Assembly: GCA_015501055.1 (NCBI GenBank)
Contig: JADNYV010000141.1
Coordinates: 33,065 to 97,064, forward strand
From: Mucidula mucida
Taxonomy: Eukaryota; Basidiomycota; Agaricomycetes; Agaricales; Physalacriaceae
Direction: 5' to 3'
Length of the DNA: 64,000 nucleotides
Shown here one piece after another: positions 32,582-43,337 of this stretch (the stretch's first letter is position 1; each line of letters begins with the position of its first letter). The translations under genes and the position numbers were made by a program. The notes under the pieces are model-generated. The model did not search any database. It was not told the origin of the DNA and was given only the letters and a program-made list of their open reading frames with translations.

Positions 32582-35006
32582 TCAAGCGACAGTGGGCGAC
32601 TCTGGCGGCATCTCATTCTTATCAACGCTCTTCTTGTAGCTGATGATTCCTAGGTTAGACCAATATAATCCCAAAATGACGTGCACATACTGATGTCCGA
32701 ATCCGCTCATGCCGTGCTTTCTAGCTTTCTTGAGGACGCGATCTATGGCGTCCAGACCTATATGGGGGTGTGGGTGAGCATCGACAGTCAACAGAATACG
32801 TCCAAACTGACCTTTATCCAGGTCCGCGAGTGGTGGTCCAAACGAGAGCCGAACAAACGAATGGCACGGCGAGTGGAAGAGGTTACGACGGTGCGACGGG
32901 TTGATGTCAAAGAAGATTCCTGGGATAACGATGGTCTGCTCTTTGAGCAGCTCTTCGAAGAACGTCTACATCTCCAAAGTTAATACTAGAGCACAGAGCC
33001 ATGAGTGACACCCACCAAACCGTTGTTCAGGGGCTCTGGGAGCTTTTCGAGGTTGAGCCAGATGTAGAAGGTGCTTGTCGGCGGGACGTCGACGTCCAGG
33101 TGTAGCTCGTGCAGGCGGGCGAGGACGTGGTCGCGTTTCATCTTGAAGTGTTTTTGCAGCGCGATCTACGAAGGAGCTTACTACAAGGTTGGATACAAGT
33201 AAGGAACAGAATTTACCTTTTCTGAGCGGACGAAAGCAGGTTCCAAGAGCGGGAGGGCAGCTAGCTGCATGCTGTCAATCGGTAAGCGTCGATGGATTCG
33301 AACAGCCACCATAGGTGCTCACGGATGATTAGCGCCTCCATCCAAGAATGAACCTGTCGCGAACGTTTAGGAATCACAGCCGCAACCTAATATACACGAT
33401 ACTCACCAGACTGAGAGAGGGCAGTGATCAGGTTCTTGGGACCCAGGACCCAACAGATACGCCAACCAGGAAGGCGCCAGTTCTACATGTACACCATGAA
33501 TTAGATCGGCAACTTTTCAAATCCCAATATATATACCTTTGTAAGACCGTCTACAATGATCACGGAGTCCTAACAACAAGCGAGTTTTAGAAGTTAATAT
33601 CCCGAGATGACCGAGTAAGATACCGACATCGTTGACATCGTGGATGTATTCCGCAGATGAGATGGACCGTCCGTAATCCCGGTCGTGTTCGGGGTAGATA
33701 TACCAGGAGTAGAACTGGAGCAATAGTTAGCGTGTCAAATTGTATAGAATAGAGAACGGACCTCGTCGAGAATTACAGTGGTGCCTTCGCGCCCGAGGGA
33801 GACCAGCTCTTTGAGATCGTTACCCCTGCAAACTGTATGTTAGACACGCGGAACAAAGATGAAAGTAAACGGTTACCTGATAACTTGCCCGGTAGGGTTC
33901 CTTGGGTTCGAAGCCAAAATAACGGCCAAGCCTTGAGTGCGGATGTCTTTCTATAATACACGTCAAAACGCGGTCAACGACAGTGGACCATCATACCTTT
34001 GTCTGTTCAATATCCAGCTTGTACTTATCCTAAAGTGGCGTTCGTCAACAAGCGACAGTGAGACTCATCGTTAGTTCTTACACGGGGCTCCAGACTTGCA
34101 TTAAATCACGTCAATCAAGGAACAAAGCGCGGAAAGATGAAGTTGACTGACGCCGTAGGAACGGGCACGAGCCGTTTAAACGCGCTGAGGACCTGGTCGT
34201 ACGCCGTGTAGTCCGGAATTTGGTAAGACTGAGGCTCATGTGAGTCCACGGCCAACAGCTATAAGCGCGCTCGCCCACATACCGTGTAGACGTCCCCAAT
34301 CACAGCCGCCACGCGGGTGAGCCCTGCACGTCCCCCAGGTACGATGCACACATTCTCGTACGTGTACTGGCTGGCTTTCCCCTTCCTGTACGTGTCGTTG
34401 TACAGATTAGCGACCGCTTCCCGGAGGGCTGTGTAGAATCGAATGAGCGGCTACCAATCAAGGACGCGCGGGATGTACCTTTGACGCCGGTTGTGGGGGC
34501 GTATTCCAGGGAGTCGGTTGGGAGGGGGATCGACGTGGGGCGCGGGGCTGCGTCAGGGATAGGGCCCACTTCGGGCGCGCCTTGGCCGAGGTTGGCCCAC
34601 GCGTGCGATTCGGCGTAGCTGAATCCATTCGCCATGGCGCGATCGGAACAGTAGATGACACCTGTGCTGCCTGGATGTTCAATTCCGGGCACTGTTTCTT
34701 CATCCTGTGGATACACTAGTAAAAAAACAAACCGTATAACAGCAGAAAACGTATACGTACCGGATTGATGGTCTGGGGAAGGACACCCTTGGGTTTGTGT
34801 CCGGCGGATTGACGAAAGATCTGAGCGTAGCGTTCAAAATGTCCGCGATCGATTGATCAAAGACATACCTGGTGCGCCTCCGATTCTTTCTCGTGTTTGT
34901 AGTGCCGGATGACATCCCTGACCTGTTGGACGGCATGAGAAAACGATGAATTATGGGGAAGATGGATGTGCATGGTTGGAAAGCACTGGACTGGAACCCA
35001 CCACAT
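32582..35006 (-). CDS. PLP-dependent aminotransferase, class I/II
   Basis: Fold-type I aminotransferase that moves an amino group between an amino acid and a keto acid. About ten exons. N-terminal helix HAVQQVRDVIRHYKHEKE, then NLGQGAPEVGPIP and GVKALREAVANLYN. VCIVPGGRAGLTRVAAVIGD binds the cofactor phosphate, and ILASNPRNPTGQVI is the classic NP-x-NPTG. ILDEFYSWYIY holds the Asp and Tyr that contact PLP. IVDGLTKNWRLPGWRICW holds the PLP lysine (TK-N) followed by an Arg. The C-terminal part has VPPTSTFYIWLNL and SFVRLSFG, and an extra tail IGLYW...SPTVA. In-frame ATGs at 35006 and 34973 are both possible starts. The nitrilase upstream lies on the same strand with about 0.5 kb between them. 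The subfamily (kynurenine/aromatic or ACC-synthase-like) cannot be settled by eye. Confidence 0.86.
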
Positions 35007-35548
35007 CTTTAAGTCGTGGCGTTCCGGGTCGTGAAGTAGTTCGGCTGTCCGTCATGCTTCAAGCTTTATCAGATGAAATTGAGTCTATCTGCGAGATGGT
35101 TGATGGTCAAAGAGCAAGTTGTAACCTCCACGACAGTTGTTATATCATTGAGCTAAATTAAGGTCAGGGGGTAGCGCGCACATCGCGTGGTGGTCTTTTT
35201 TTAGGCCAGGTTGGCTTTGCATACTATATTGCAATTATTGGCTCTCTGCGAGACAAACATAGAGCTCTCTCCTCAGAATGTGAGTGAATGTATTGAGCAG
35301 CGGGACTCCTCGCCGGTGTATGGCAGAGACAGCCATCGGCGCTTCAATCTTCTCGCAAGGAAGGCTTCGTCTGCGGAAGGGCTGCGAAGGCCAGGACGTC
35401 GCTCGCGTCTTTCCAACCTAAACTTGCACGCACCGCTCAATGTATTGGACAGATGACAGCTTCATCGATACTGCAGGCAACGGAAGGGATGGTATCACAA
35501 TCGATTCGGAGCATACACGTTACACGCTCGATGGAGTCCGAAAGAAAC

Positions 35549-36733
35549 CTATATCTCTTGATAACTAGGTGTAGAGCAGCCACTTTTCCTCGAGGTCCAT
35601 GTAACAGGCTCTAGGCGATCACGATTAATCTCCACCTTGAACACATCAAACCGCTGGTACCCGCCGACAAAGTCGTGGAACTGTTTGGGCTCGATGCATT
35701 TTGAGAGGTCCATATCGCAATATGCGATGCCCTCCTTCCCTCTGACCTCGTCCCCAATTTGGTTTCCCATGGGATCGATGAATAACGACGCGCCGAGTTG
35801 GACTCTGTCCAGTATCTCAGCAGACCGTGGGTCCCGAGCGACAAGGAAGTCTCGCATCTCCCGATCCATGAAGCTAGAACATATGATACCAAAGCACTTG
35901 CCCTCGAAACAGTGCGCGGCCACCCGTATGCGTGTGGCGGCTACCAAATCAAAGTTGCCGGCATCATCAGGCTTTCGTGTAGGGAAAAGCGGTGGCCATA
36001 CTGTCAATGTCCCTTTTAATAAATGCTAGTCCATAAAAGGATATGAAAAACTGACGAGAGACATGCAGCTGTTCTCCTTGGGCCATCAAGGCGTAACGCG
36101 CAAGGGAGTTGCCGTTCTCGCCACATATCAACCCCCCGATGCGCCCAAGACGTTTGGTATCCGACACCTGCAGGCCTGCGCCATCGCCCGGAGACCATGT
36201 GAGCTTTTCGTAGAATGTAGGCACGAGCTTTCGATGGTGGTTCAATATGGAGCCGTCATCGCCGATGAGAACAGAAGCGTTCCATATACAGCCTACGCTA
36301 GCGTGTGATCGCTCGTTAATGCCAACGAAAGCGAAAATGTTGTTTCTCCGGCACGCTTCGCGGATAAGAGCGATTTCGGGTCCATCAATGAAGATTGCCT
36401 GTTCCGCCAGCGTGCAGAACAGATCATGGTTCTCGAGGGGAGATGAGAGGGCGGACCAGACAGGAAAGGCGGGTATAAAGGTTTCGGGGAATACAACGAG
36501 ACTGTTGAGCGGCGGTCGGTATTAGCGATATGGAACGAAGTAAATGAAGACTTACTCGGCCTTGTTAGCGGCGGCCTCTATTATTAGGGAGATGACCTTT
36601 TGTACGGTCTTGGGGGTATCAAGGAATACTGGAGCGACATTGCATGCTAGAATATATGTCAGTCAAAGCATGCTCGTGGTACGAATGATAGAGACTGACC
36701 GGCGACGCGAACTTTAGGAAGATGAGCAGGCAT
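35549..36733 (-). CDS. Nitrilase (carbon-nitrogen hydrolase family)
   Basis: Would hydrolyse a nitrile to a carboxylic acid and ammonia. Start 36733, MPAHLPKVRVA. Intron 1 gives A-CNVAPVFLDTPKTVQKV, and intron 2 gives KAD-LVVFPETFIPAFP. The catalytic triad is readable: Glu in FPETF, Lys in HHRKLVPTFYEKLTWSPGD, and Cys in GGLICGENGNSLARYALMAQGE. The CGEN environment and ARYALMAQGEQ are typical of true nitrilases and cyanide-converting relatives rather than of Nit2 omega-amidases. The C-terminal part has a CF-x-ICSSFMD segment, GNQIGDEVRGKEGIAYCDMDLSKCIEPKQFHD, and an end at TPSYQEI. Length (about 340-350 residues) fits the family. A third short intron lies near 36010-36055. Confidence 0.9.
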
Positions 36734-39066
36734 TTTGAGGAATCGGAGGATGAGGATGAGGAGAACGTATCATTAGTGGCACCTTTTATATCTTGGGAGC
36801 ACGCATCGAAAGCGCATACAATTGCTCCGAGCAATGTGAAATGTCATTAGGAGAAATAAGCCTCGGCAAAGCCGTATAACCAACGCCATTCCGTACAAGA
36901 GCTGTTCTCCGCGGACTCAGTGGACTTAGCATCTCGCCTGATCTGCAACAGAGATGTCAAAGATATGTTGGCCCTTGCACCTGGTGGACGGAGACAAGTT
37001 GCCCAAAACAGTCAAACCCGCGTCACATGATCGCCATCAATCAAGAAACGCCGACGGCAGGCCGAGGAACAGACCCTTGCGTCTTGCCTCCGCCCTTGGT
37101 CCTTGGAGTTTTTCTCGACCTACTTTCCAGTTGATGTGCTTCTTCACTCATCATCCGTGGCATTCAATGCTGCATTTCCGCGCACATTGCTCCTGTCTAT
37201 GAAAGCACCTCGGCTGTGACTTTTAGTTCTCAATCTGCTCGAGCTTCATTGAAGCCTTGAAGGGACCCGCGCCGGATAACGTTTGCGTTATAGAGTCTTC
37301 TCGGCTTGGCAATCCAACGATATCCACACCTCTTCCATCTCGCGTAGGAATACACGCTATCCAATGTCCAGACGTTAATCTGCCTAATCCCGCGCTCACC
37401 GCTTGCCCCCGCCGCCTCTATTGCAAAGTTTGATTAGCGACGCGTCAAGACACCTCCTATCATAACCCGCAATCATGAACTTGCTTAATCTGGATGGACG
37501 ACTCGTTTGTCGAGGCCTGGACTTTTCTTCGCCTCTACTAAAAATGGGCGTTCAGGATCCCAGGCTCGTTGTCATGGTCTCCGAGGACGACACCACAGAT
37601 TCAAAAAATGGCCTCAAAACCAGTACTCTGACGTGCGCATTTACGGAAGATATTCAGCGATGTGTCGCTCCACCGTTCGTCATGTTCTGTATCATTCCAT
37701 CCGAAGTGAGTTCTCCTACTCACTCGTCACTATACCCGTAGCCACACATCCTTAAGATCGCTCGAATATCGGCTTTGCCGCACTTTTCGGGATGCTACCG
37801 GATCTTAGCCTGAACTTGAGGCAATTGAACGTCGCACTGGTGCTGTACGTCGTTGAAGAGCCGGCTAACACTATTCTTAAACGATGGTGGCAGTCCTAGG
37901 CCGTGCATCTCTCTTATCATGCAGGTGATGTATTACCATCGTCTCCACAATGTCCAGACATCTTTGATCCTCATGTCTTCCACAGCTATCATCAGTACTA
38001 TGTGTGGATCGGATTCGTAACGTTAACTACTCGTCAGCAATCCGGGCAATGTTCGGTGTTGTCAAAGACTCTCTATGATTTCTTGGAATGAATGACATTC
38101 GTATATTTTCCCCTTCAAGGTCGACTGGGCTGTTGGTAAGAGGTTCTCCGCGGACAGGCAGACTAGTGCCTATGAATTTCATGTCCTATTCGCATTGAGC
38201 TTGACCGGCGGGTTTAACGGGACTTTTCACCCGCCTGACCAATATGACAGACTGGGTGGGTGGGAGGCCGTTGCTATTAGAAAAGGTGTGTTCCGAGCAT
38301 GTGCCTCTCAACGTGTTTGACTTCTCATCAGGAAGTTGACTGACCATTGTCGCGCGCTTTGTCTTCAGGCATCAGACGTTCGCGGGAGGTGCAGCTGCTT
38401 GACGGAAGACGAGAAGGGACTGGGTGGAAGTGCTTCTAAAACAACATACCCAGCACACCATGTGCCTCGAGGTTTCCTAAGTACGTTCGCCGGCACGCTG
38501 TATGTTCTGGGTGCTGATGTAGTCGCTGTATATTGCCTACTATGGCGACCTGCGCTTCCCATTTGTCGTTTCACTACTTTACTTCCGAGGGTGATCGCTC
38601 ATCATCAACGAAATCCCTCTGACTTTATGTCTATCTCGTGTTTCGCGGGTACAGACGTTAGATTTGATACCCCATATCAGGATTCGCATTCATTATTGGG
38701 CTCACCATGGGTGCTGTTAGGGAAGGTTTTATTCCTGTTGCTCACGGCATGTCCTTGGTTGACCAGTCGGGTGTTGACATGGTGTAAGTAATGCCGGTGG
38801 GCCCTCAATAGTTGTCAATGAGTGGTGACATATCTTCTTGGGACCGAATGTGTAAATTCGGAATCCTGCGCGTCATGCTCGTATCCCATAGTGTTGTCTC
38901 AGTACGTGAAGTACAAGAGCACTTGCCATCGAAGGGCTTCACGAACACGTATTATAGATCATGAGCCTCGAAGAATTGGTGGCGAGCGTGAAGAATAGAG
39001 ATTGTCATACTCGATTGGGGCTCAACGCAAGTCTAAATTTACAGAAGGTTAACGGGACTGCGGCGA
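36734..39066. other. Long stretch without a recognised gene
   Basis: Open plus-strand frames at 37475-37741, 37903-38091 and 38336-38791 have no recognisable motif, and I could not join them through convincing splice sites. A decayed or lineage-specific gene is possible, especially at 38.2-38.8 kb, where one frame stays open for about 150 codons. Nothing on the minus strand matched neighbouring families. Confidence 0.3.
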
Positions 39067-40452
39067 CTATTTCCAAGTCTTTTCAACTTCCAAGATAGAC
39101 GTGATAGTATCCGTTATCATCTTCTCCCAGCCAATGTATTCCTTGATATCAAGAGCCTCCTTCGCATAGCTCACATCAGTCGTGGACGGCTCGCCAGACA
39201 TTTCACGCGCCTCATCGGTAGACGGAAGCCTATCCTTCAACTGCGGCATAGTGCGTGCAAGGTACTCCGCTGCCTGCTTCCAGGTGAACCAGCCTGCAAC
39301 AATAACGAAGCGCTTTCTTCCGGCGGGCGGTATCTCAAGCGCCCGCACATGCGCCTTCGCCACATCGCGAACATCGATGGCATGAGGCGCCATTTGAGGT
39401 GGGAGTTCACCTCCTTGAATAAGGCCGTACGGGAGGATGTTGGCGCCGAGTCGGGTGGGGTTCGGCGGAGCAGGGAATGTTGATTCTAGGGGCCCATAGA
39501 CGAATGGGGGGTTGACTAGATAATGTTAAGGTTATGAGAAAAGACGCATAGTGATATTATGGTCACGCACTTGTGGCTAAGTCGATGCTGGGATGTTCTT
39601 CGATGAACTGCCACGCTGCTTTTTCGGCTAAGATTTTAGAGGCAAGGTATACCCATAAGGGGTCGTGCTCCCCATTCAACGTTTCTTCCTCAGTGACATC
39701 GCCCCAGTCCGTAGAAGGAAGCGGCGTCAGTGTGCCACAAACTCGAGAAGGACTCGTAGTACGTACCTTGGTTGGTCAGGACACGGCCTTGGAAAGCTTG
39801 CTTCATGTCAGCTGTTGGCTCGCGTCAAATTGTCCTGGGAATCACGTTCAACTGAAGCAGCGCACGATCAAGGAGTGTTCCCCAGCTGCTGGTTATGACG
39901 ATCTTCTGGATGCCTGCCTTCAAAGCGTATTTGAGGACGTTGATGTTTCCTTCCTTCGCGGTCTGTGTGATTCTAAGTTGGAGACCAGTAAACTTGGCGA
40001 ATATACTGTAACTCACACGCAAAGCAACTTCCGGAGTGGCCTGTCCTGCTAGCGGTGTTGCGGTATGAATGATGGATGCTACGCCTGGTGACAACAAACG
40101 ATGAGACAACCAGACAATCGAAAGGCAGAGCAACTAGCCTTGCATCGCCTGGGTCAGATCATCTGTGGCGATATCATTCACAGGGACTAGCGAGAAGTTG
40201 GGATGTTTCCCAATGGGCGCATCCTTGAAGGAATCGATTTTTCCGCGTCGCACAGTCCTACGACCTTTGAAATAGGCCGCAAAATAGCCTAGCAAGAAAC
40301 GTACCCTCGAACAGCGTATCCCTCGTTCAGGAGCAACGTTATGATGTGAGCGGCGATGAATCCGGTGGCGCCGGTAACCTATGGGGGTGTTCAATCATGA
40401 TGTTCGTACCGTGAAAGGAGCATATACAGACTAGGACAAGAGACTGAACCAT
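39067..40452 (-). CDS. NAD(P)-dependent reductase, extended SDR (dihydroflavonol-4-reductase / cinnamoyl-CoA reductase type)
   Basis: Reduces a ketone or aldehyde with NAD(P)H. Start 40452: seven-codon exon MVQSLVL, intron 40431-40379, then VTGATGFIAAHIITLLLNE, giving the TGxxGxxA dinucleotide site. Further on: ASIIHTATPLAG, INVLKYALKAGIQKIVITSS, and the active-site pair in VYLASKILAEKAAW (Y-x3-K, about 39640). Then comes HAIDVRDVAKAHVRALE, and the end is ILEVEKTWK. About six introns. The order and motifs fit fungal ketoreductases of the extended SDR family. The substrate cannot be named. A decayed copy lies at 55.5-56.2 kb. Confidence 0.85.
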
Positions 40453-41054
40453 GTCCAAGAAGTAGAGAAGCGAAGAGTCGGGGATTTGGCGACTGTCCTT
40501 TAAATTGTGTACGTGCATGAGAGTTCGGTTACCCATATCCACACCCGGAAGTCTCGGCGATGATAGAAGTATATTGAAATGCACACATAGTCGTGGCTGA
40601 GCAGGATGCCGAGATGATCGTATTAGTAGGAGGCGTCGAGGCGACAAATGCTGACCAAAGGAACTCGAGAAAATCGGATAACCACCTCTGATGATTATCA
40701 ACGATTATTGGTTGCGTTTCTGCGTGATGAGAAACGTCGCTACGGCCTTGGCTACGCCATTTGTCTACTCGGTCCGCGTCAAGGAAAGCTGGCGTTGTCT
40801 TGTTGACCCAGAGAACCCCGCTTTATAAGCATCATGTCCAGAGAGCGACTGAAAGAACTATCGCTACGACTAGTGGTTGCCGTAGTCAAAGTTGCATTGA
40901 CCGTCGGATCGTGTTGCAAATTTAGAAAGCACACTTTGAGCACGTGATGAAAAACACCTCAATGTTTGACTGTCACTCGCGTGGAATCCGACCAAGTACG
41001 TCGTCGCGCCGTAGGATCAGTTGGTCCCACGGATTGTAATTCTCAAATTGATCT
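40453..41054. other. Intergenic
   Basis: Presumed promoter of the reductase and spacer before the dehydrogenase relic. No gene is recognised. Confidence 0.4.
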
Positions 41055-41205
41055 AGTTCTGTCTAGTCTGTATGACACGTAGCTCGACCGAAGCCGCCTT
41101 TGACCTCTTCACTGTTTGAAGAATGCCCACACAGAACCTAACGACTCGGAGGTTATCAAGCTGAGGACCTACGAATTACTGGTCGCCAGGCCTCATAATT
41201 AAGTG
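41055..41205 (+). pseudogene. Second alcohol-dehydrogenase 3' relic
   Basis: Matches 16308-16475 of the alcohol dehydrogenase: the run CACGTAGCTCGACCGAAGCC is shared exactly. It is followed after a gap by AAGCTGAGGACCTACGA and ACTGGTCG. Internal bases are missing and the frame is broken. As at 16.5 kb, it sits tail-to-tail with an F-box gene (FB7). Confidence 0.75.
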
Positions 41206-41306
41206 CTTCCTTTACATGAACAGATTGACAAATGTTTGATACTTACATTCATGCAACAAAGATACGATATTCTCCAATCTGGCTATGCCTATGCGCCGAT
41301 CGCTGA

Positions 41307-43037
41307 CTACCACAACGTCGCTCTGATCCCGTTCTCCTTCATCTGACCCATGCAATCTAACACCTCAAACTGGAGCTCACCGCCCTTCCGGATGCCAAGG
41401 ACCACCGACTTTAGCGCTGACCCAGCCATTCTTGACTGCAGCATGGGGACCAAATCTGCCGACGGCTGTCGATCTGCCGCCCAGACCAACTTCAGCGACT
41501 CGAGCTTGGGCAAAATACCGCCCATCTCAGGCGCACTACAAAGCTCAAAGAAATCGGGATCACTGAGAAGCAATGGTCCACGCTCTCCGGCTTCGCGAAT
41601 CTCAAGAGTTTCTAGCTCGGGCATCAAATATAACAAGGAAATGATGGCGCGCGCGAACGAGTCGTCGAATACTCTTTCCGGACCATCCCCGATCACGTAG
41701 AATGAAAACGCAGTGATTAGGCATTTCGATCTTGTTATCATGGCGAAAAGCGCGCCCAAGATGTTTGGGTAACCAATGTTGTTCTGGTCATCAGTAGTCT
41801 TGCGCCAGCCCCCCCGGGCGTGCATAACGCAACCTACTTCAATTTCTTTCAGGGTAGGAGCGGATATGGCTTCGAGATACCGCGCTAAATTGTCGTTCCA
41901 ATATTCAGGTGCCAGTCTGAGAGTTGTGAAGTTGCTAGTCACGATACTCGCCGCACCCGGCCTCCCAAAAGAGAGTAAATCTTGCACATAGAGTTGCAGT
42001 TCCGCTTTCTTACCATCGCTGAAGAAATCTGCAGGCAGCGAGTCGAGTACGTGCAAGTCCGCGTGCTCGAAGATGATGGTTTCGAGCTGTTTCCAAGGTA
42101 AGCCCCGAACAGGCCAAAAAGATGTACCAGAGTACCGGTAGCCATATTCATTGGAATATCGGAAGGTTGTGAGCTTGGGGGCCGATTCGAATATTTTCGG
42201 CAGGTAAATTAGCACATCGTAGACATGCGGTACTGTCAACCTAACGATTTCAAGCAGTTTGGGTGTAATCGGGTTCGCGTCGTTCTGGCCTTGCGGAGTC
42301 ACCACCTGAAGAGCGCCTTCCAGTAAAGTTTCGAAGGGCCTTAGGTGATCAAGAGGCATCTGAAGGCAAATGTCTTTCCACCGCGGAAGCGCTTGACAGA
42401 CCCTGCTCAAAACAGCCTTGAAATATTCCTCCGTTTCTTCGTAGACGTCGTGGGCTCCGGCGGGAGGACGTCCATGATAAATGTCCTGGATGTGTACAAT
42501 CAACGGAAGGTCCGCACTAAGGGACAGCTGATGATCGACGACCGCAGGAGAGCACTTTCTAGACCCTAGATGGATGACAGTCCAGAGGGAGGGAGTCTTC
42601 AGAAGAATGTCACGCCACTGTGAGCACACCACTGCAAGTGTGATGGGCATTTCATAGCGCGTAGAGTTCCCAGGCATGGGCGTGTGGCAGAAGTGGTAGA
42701 ATATTTTACGCAAAACTTCTGTAGGAAGACCGCGGATTGGAGAGGGACTGATAAAATGGCGAGCACGGGCGATATTGTCAGTAAGACAAGTGTGGCGGTC
42801 CTTCAACGTGCGTAGGAGAGTTTCGATTCGATCAATCTCGGCTGCAAGTGCAGCTGGCTCGGCGGACCGTGCAAGGAGGTCCTTCTCGATCGCGCGGACG
42901 TCACTCTCGGAAGGCGTGCAAAATGCCCTCAGGCCGCTGCTGTTATAGAATGGGGGGATGTACGGCTTGCCAGCGAACGGGATGTTATTGTGGCACTGAG
43001 TGCAGAGTCCGACATGACTGGGCGCAGATTCAGCCAT
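41307..43037 (-). CDS. FB7: F-box/LRR-like protein
   Basis: Intact 576-residue protein from ATG 43037 (MAESAPSHVGLCTQCHN). The frame continues open upstream to 43169, but through the conserved promoter block. LCTQC Cys pair, IPPFYNSSGLRAFCTPSE, coiled coil (LAAEIDRIETLLRTLKD), F-box (SPIRGLPTEVLRKIFYHFC), VVCSQWRDILLKTPSLW, LRR-like half with MPELETLEIREAGERGPLLL and LPKLESLKLVWAADRQPS; tail GIRATLW. Head-to-head with FB8, about 300 bases apart. More divergent from FB3-FB6 than those are from each other. Confidence 0.85.
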   Translation of the reverse strand: MAESAPSHVGLCTQCHNNIPFAGKPYIPPFYNSSGLRAFCTPSESDVRAIEKDLLARSAEPAALAAEIDRIETLLRTLKDRHTCLTDNIARARHFISPSPIRGLPTEVLRKIFYHFCHTPMPGNSTRYEMPITLAVVCSQWRDILLKTPSLWTVIHLGSRKCSPAVVDHQLSLSADLPLIVHIQDIYHGRPPAGAHDVYEETEEYFKAVLSRVCQALPRWKDICLQMPLDHLRPFETLLEGALQVVTPQGQNDANPITPKLLEIVRLTVPHVYDVLIYLPKIFESAPKLTTFRYSNEYGYRYSGTSFWPVRGLPWKQLETIIFEHADLHVLDSLPADFFSDGKKAELQLYVQDLLSFGRPGAASIVTSNFTTLRLAPEYWNDNLARYLEAISAPTLKEIEVGCVMHARGGWRKTTDDQNNIGYPNILGALFAMITRSKCLITAFSFYVIGDGPERVFDDSFARAIISLLYLMPELETLEIREAGERGPLLLSDPDFFELCSAPEMGGILPKLESLKLVWAADRQPSADLVPMLQSRMAGSALKSVVLGIRKGGELQFEVLDCMGQMKENGIRATLW

Positions 43038-43062
43038 GAACTTAAAGGGCAAGAATCTTAAT

Positions 43063-43148
43063 GTGGCGTAGTGGATACTGGTGGAAGGGAAGAAAGGACA
43101 ACCAGTGCTGTCATATCTTTTTTGTTTTGATTCTGGAGCACTGCCTCG
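43063..43148 (-). promoter_or_regulatory. Conserved upstream block of FB7
   Basis: On the minus strand: GAGGCAGTGC, GATATGACAGCA (one base different from the others), TCCTTTCTTCCCTTCCACCA, ACGCCAC. Confidence 0.45.
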
Positions 43149-43218
43149 CAAGACAATAAAGCGCGTCATGTTATTTAATCATAATAATCGCCTTCCTTCG
43201 AAATCCAGTTCAATCAAT

Positions 43219-43299
43219 GAGGCGGTGCAACGAAATAAAAGATGTGACAGCAGCGGCCCGGGTCCTTTGCTCCGTTCCACCATCATCCCCAAACGCCAC
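43219..43299 (+). promoter_or_regulatory. Conserved upstream block of FB8
   Basis: GAGGCGGTGC, GATGTGACAGCA, TCCTTTGCTCCGTTCCACCA, AACGCCAC. Together with the FB7 block it forms a divergent promoter region of about 300 bases. Confidence 0.45.
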
Positions 43300-43337
43300 A
43301 TCAATTTCGCTCTACTGTGCCACTAACCAACAAACTC

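Noticed and set aside
33895..33925. GGGTTCGAAGCC resembling a tRNA B box
   Set aside because: It lies in the aminotransferase codons for ASNPRNPTG; no acceptor stem or A box is present.
37475..38791. Candidate genes in the long gap after the nitrilase
   Set aside because: Open frames lack motifs and could not be joined by convincing splice sites; kept as unassigned.
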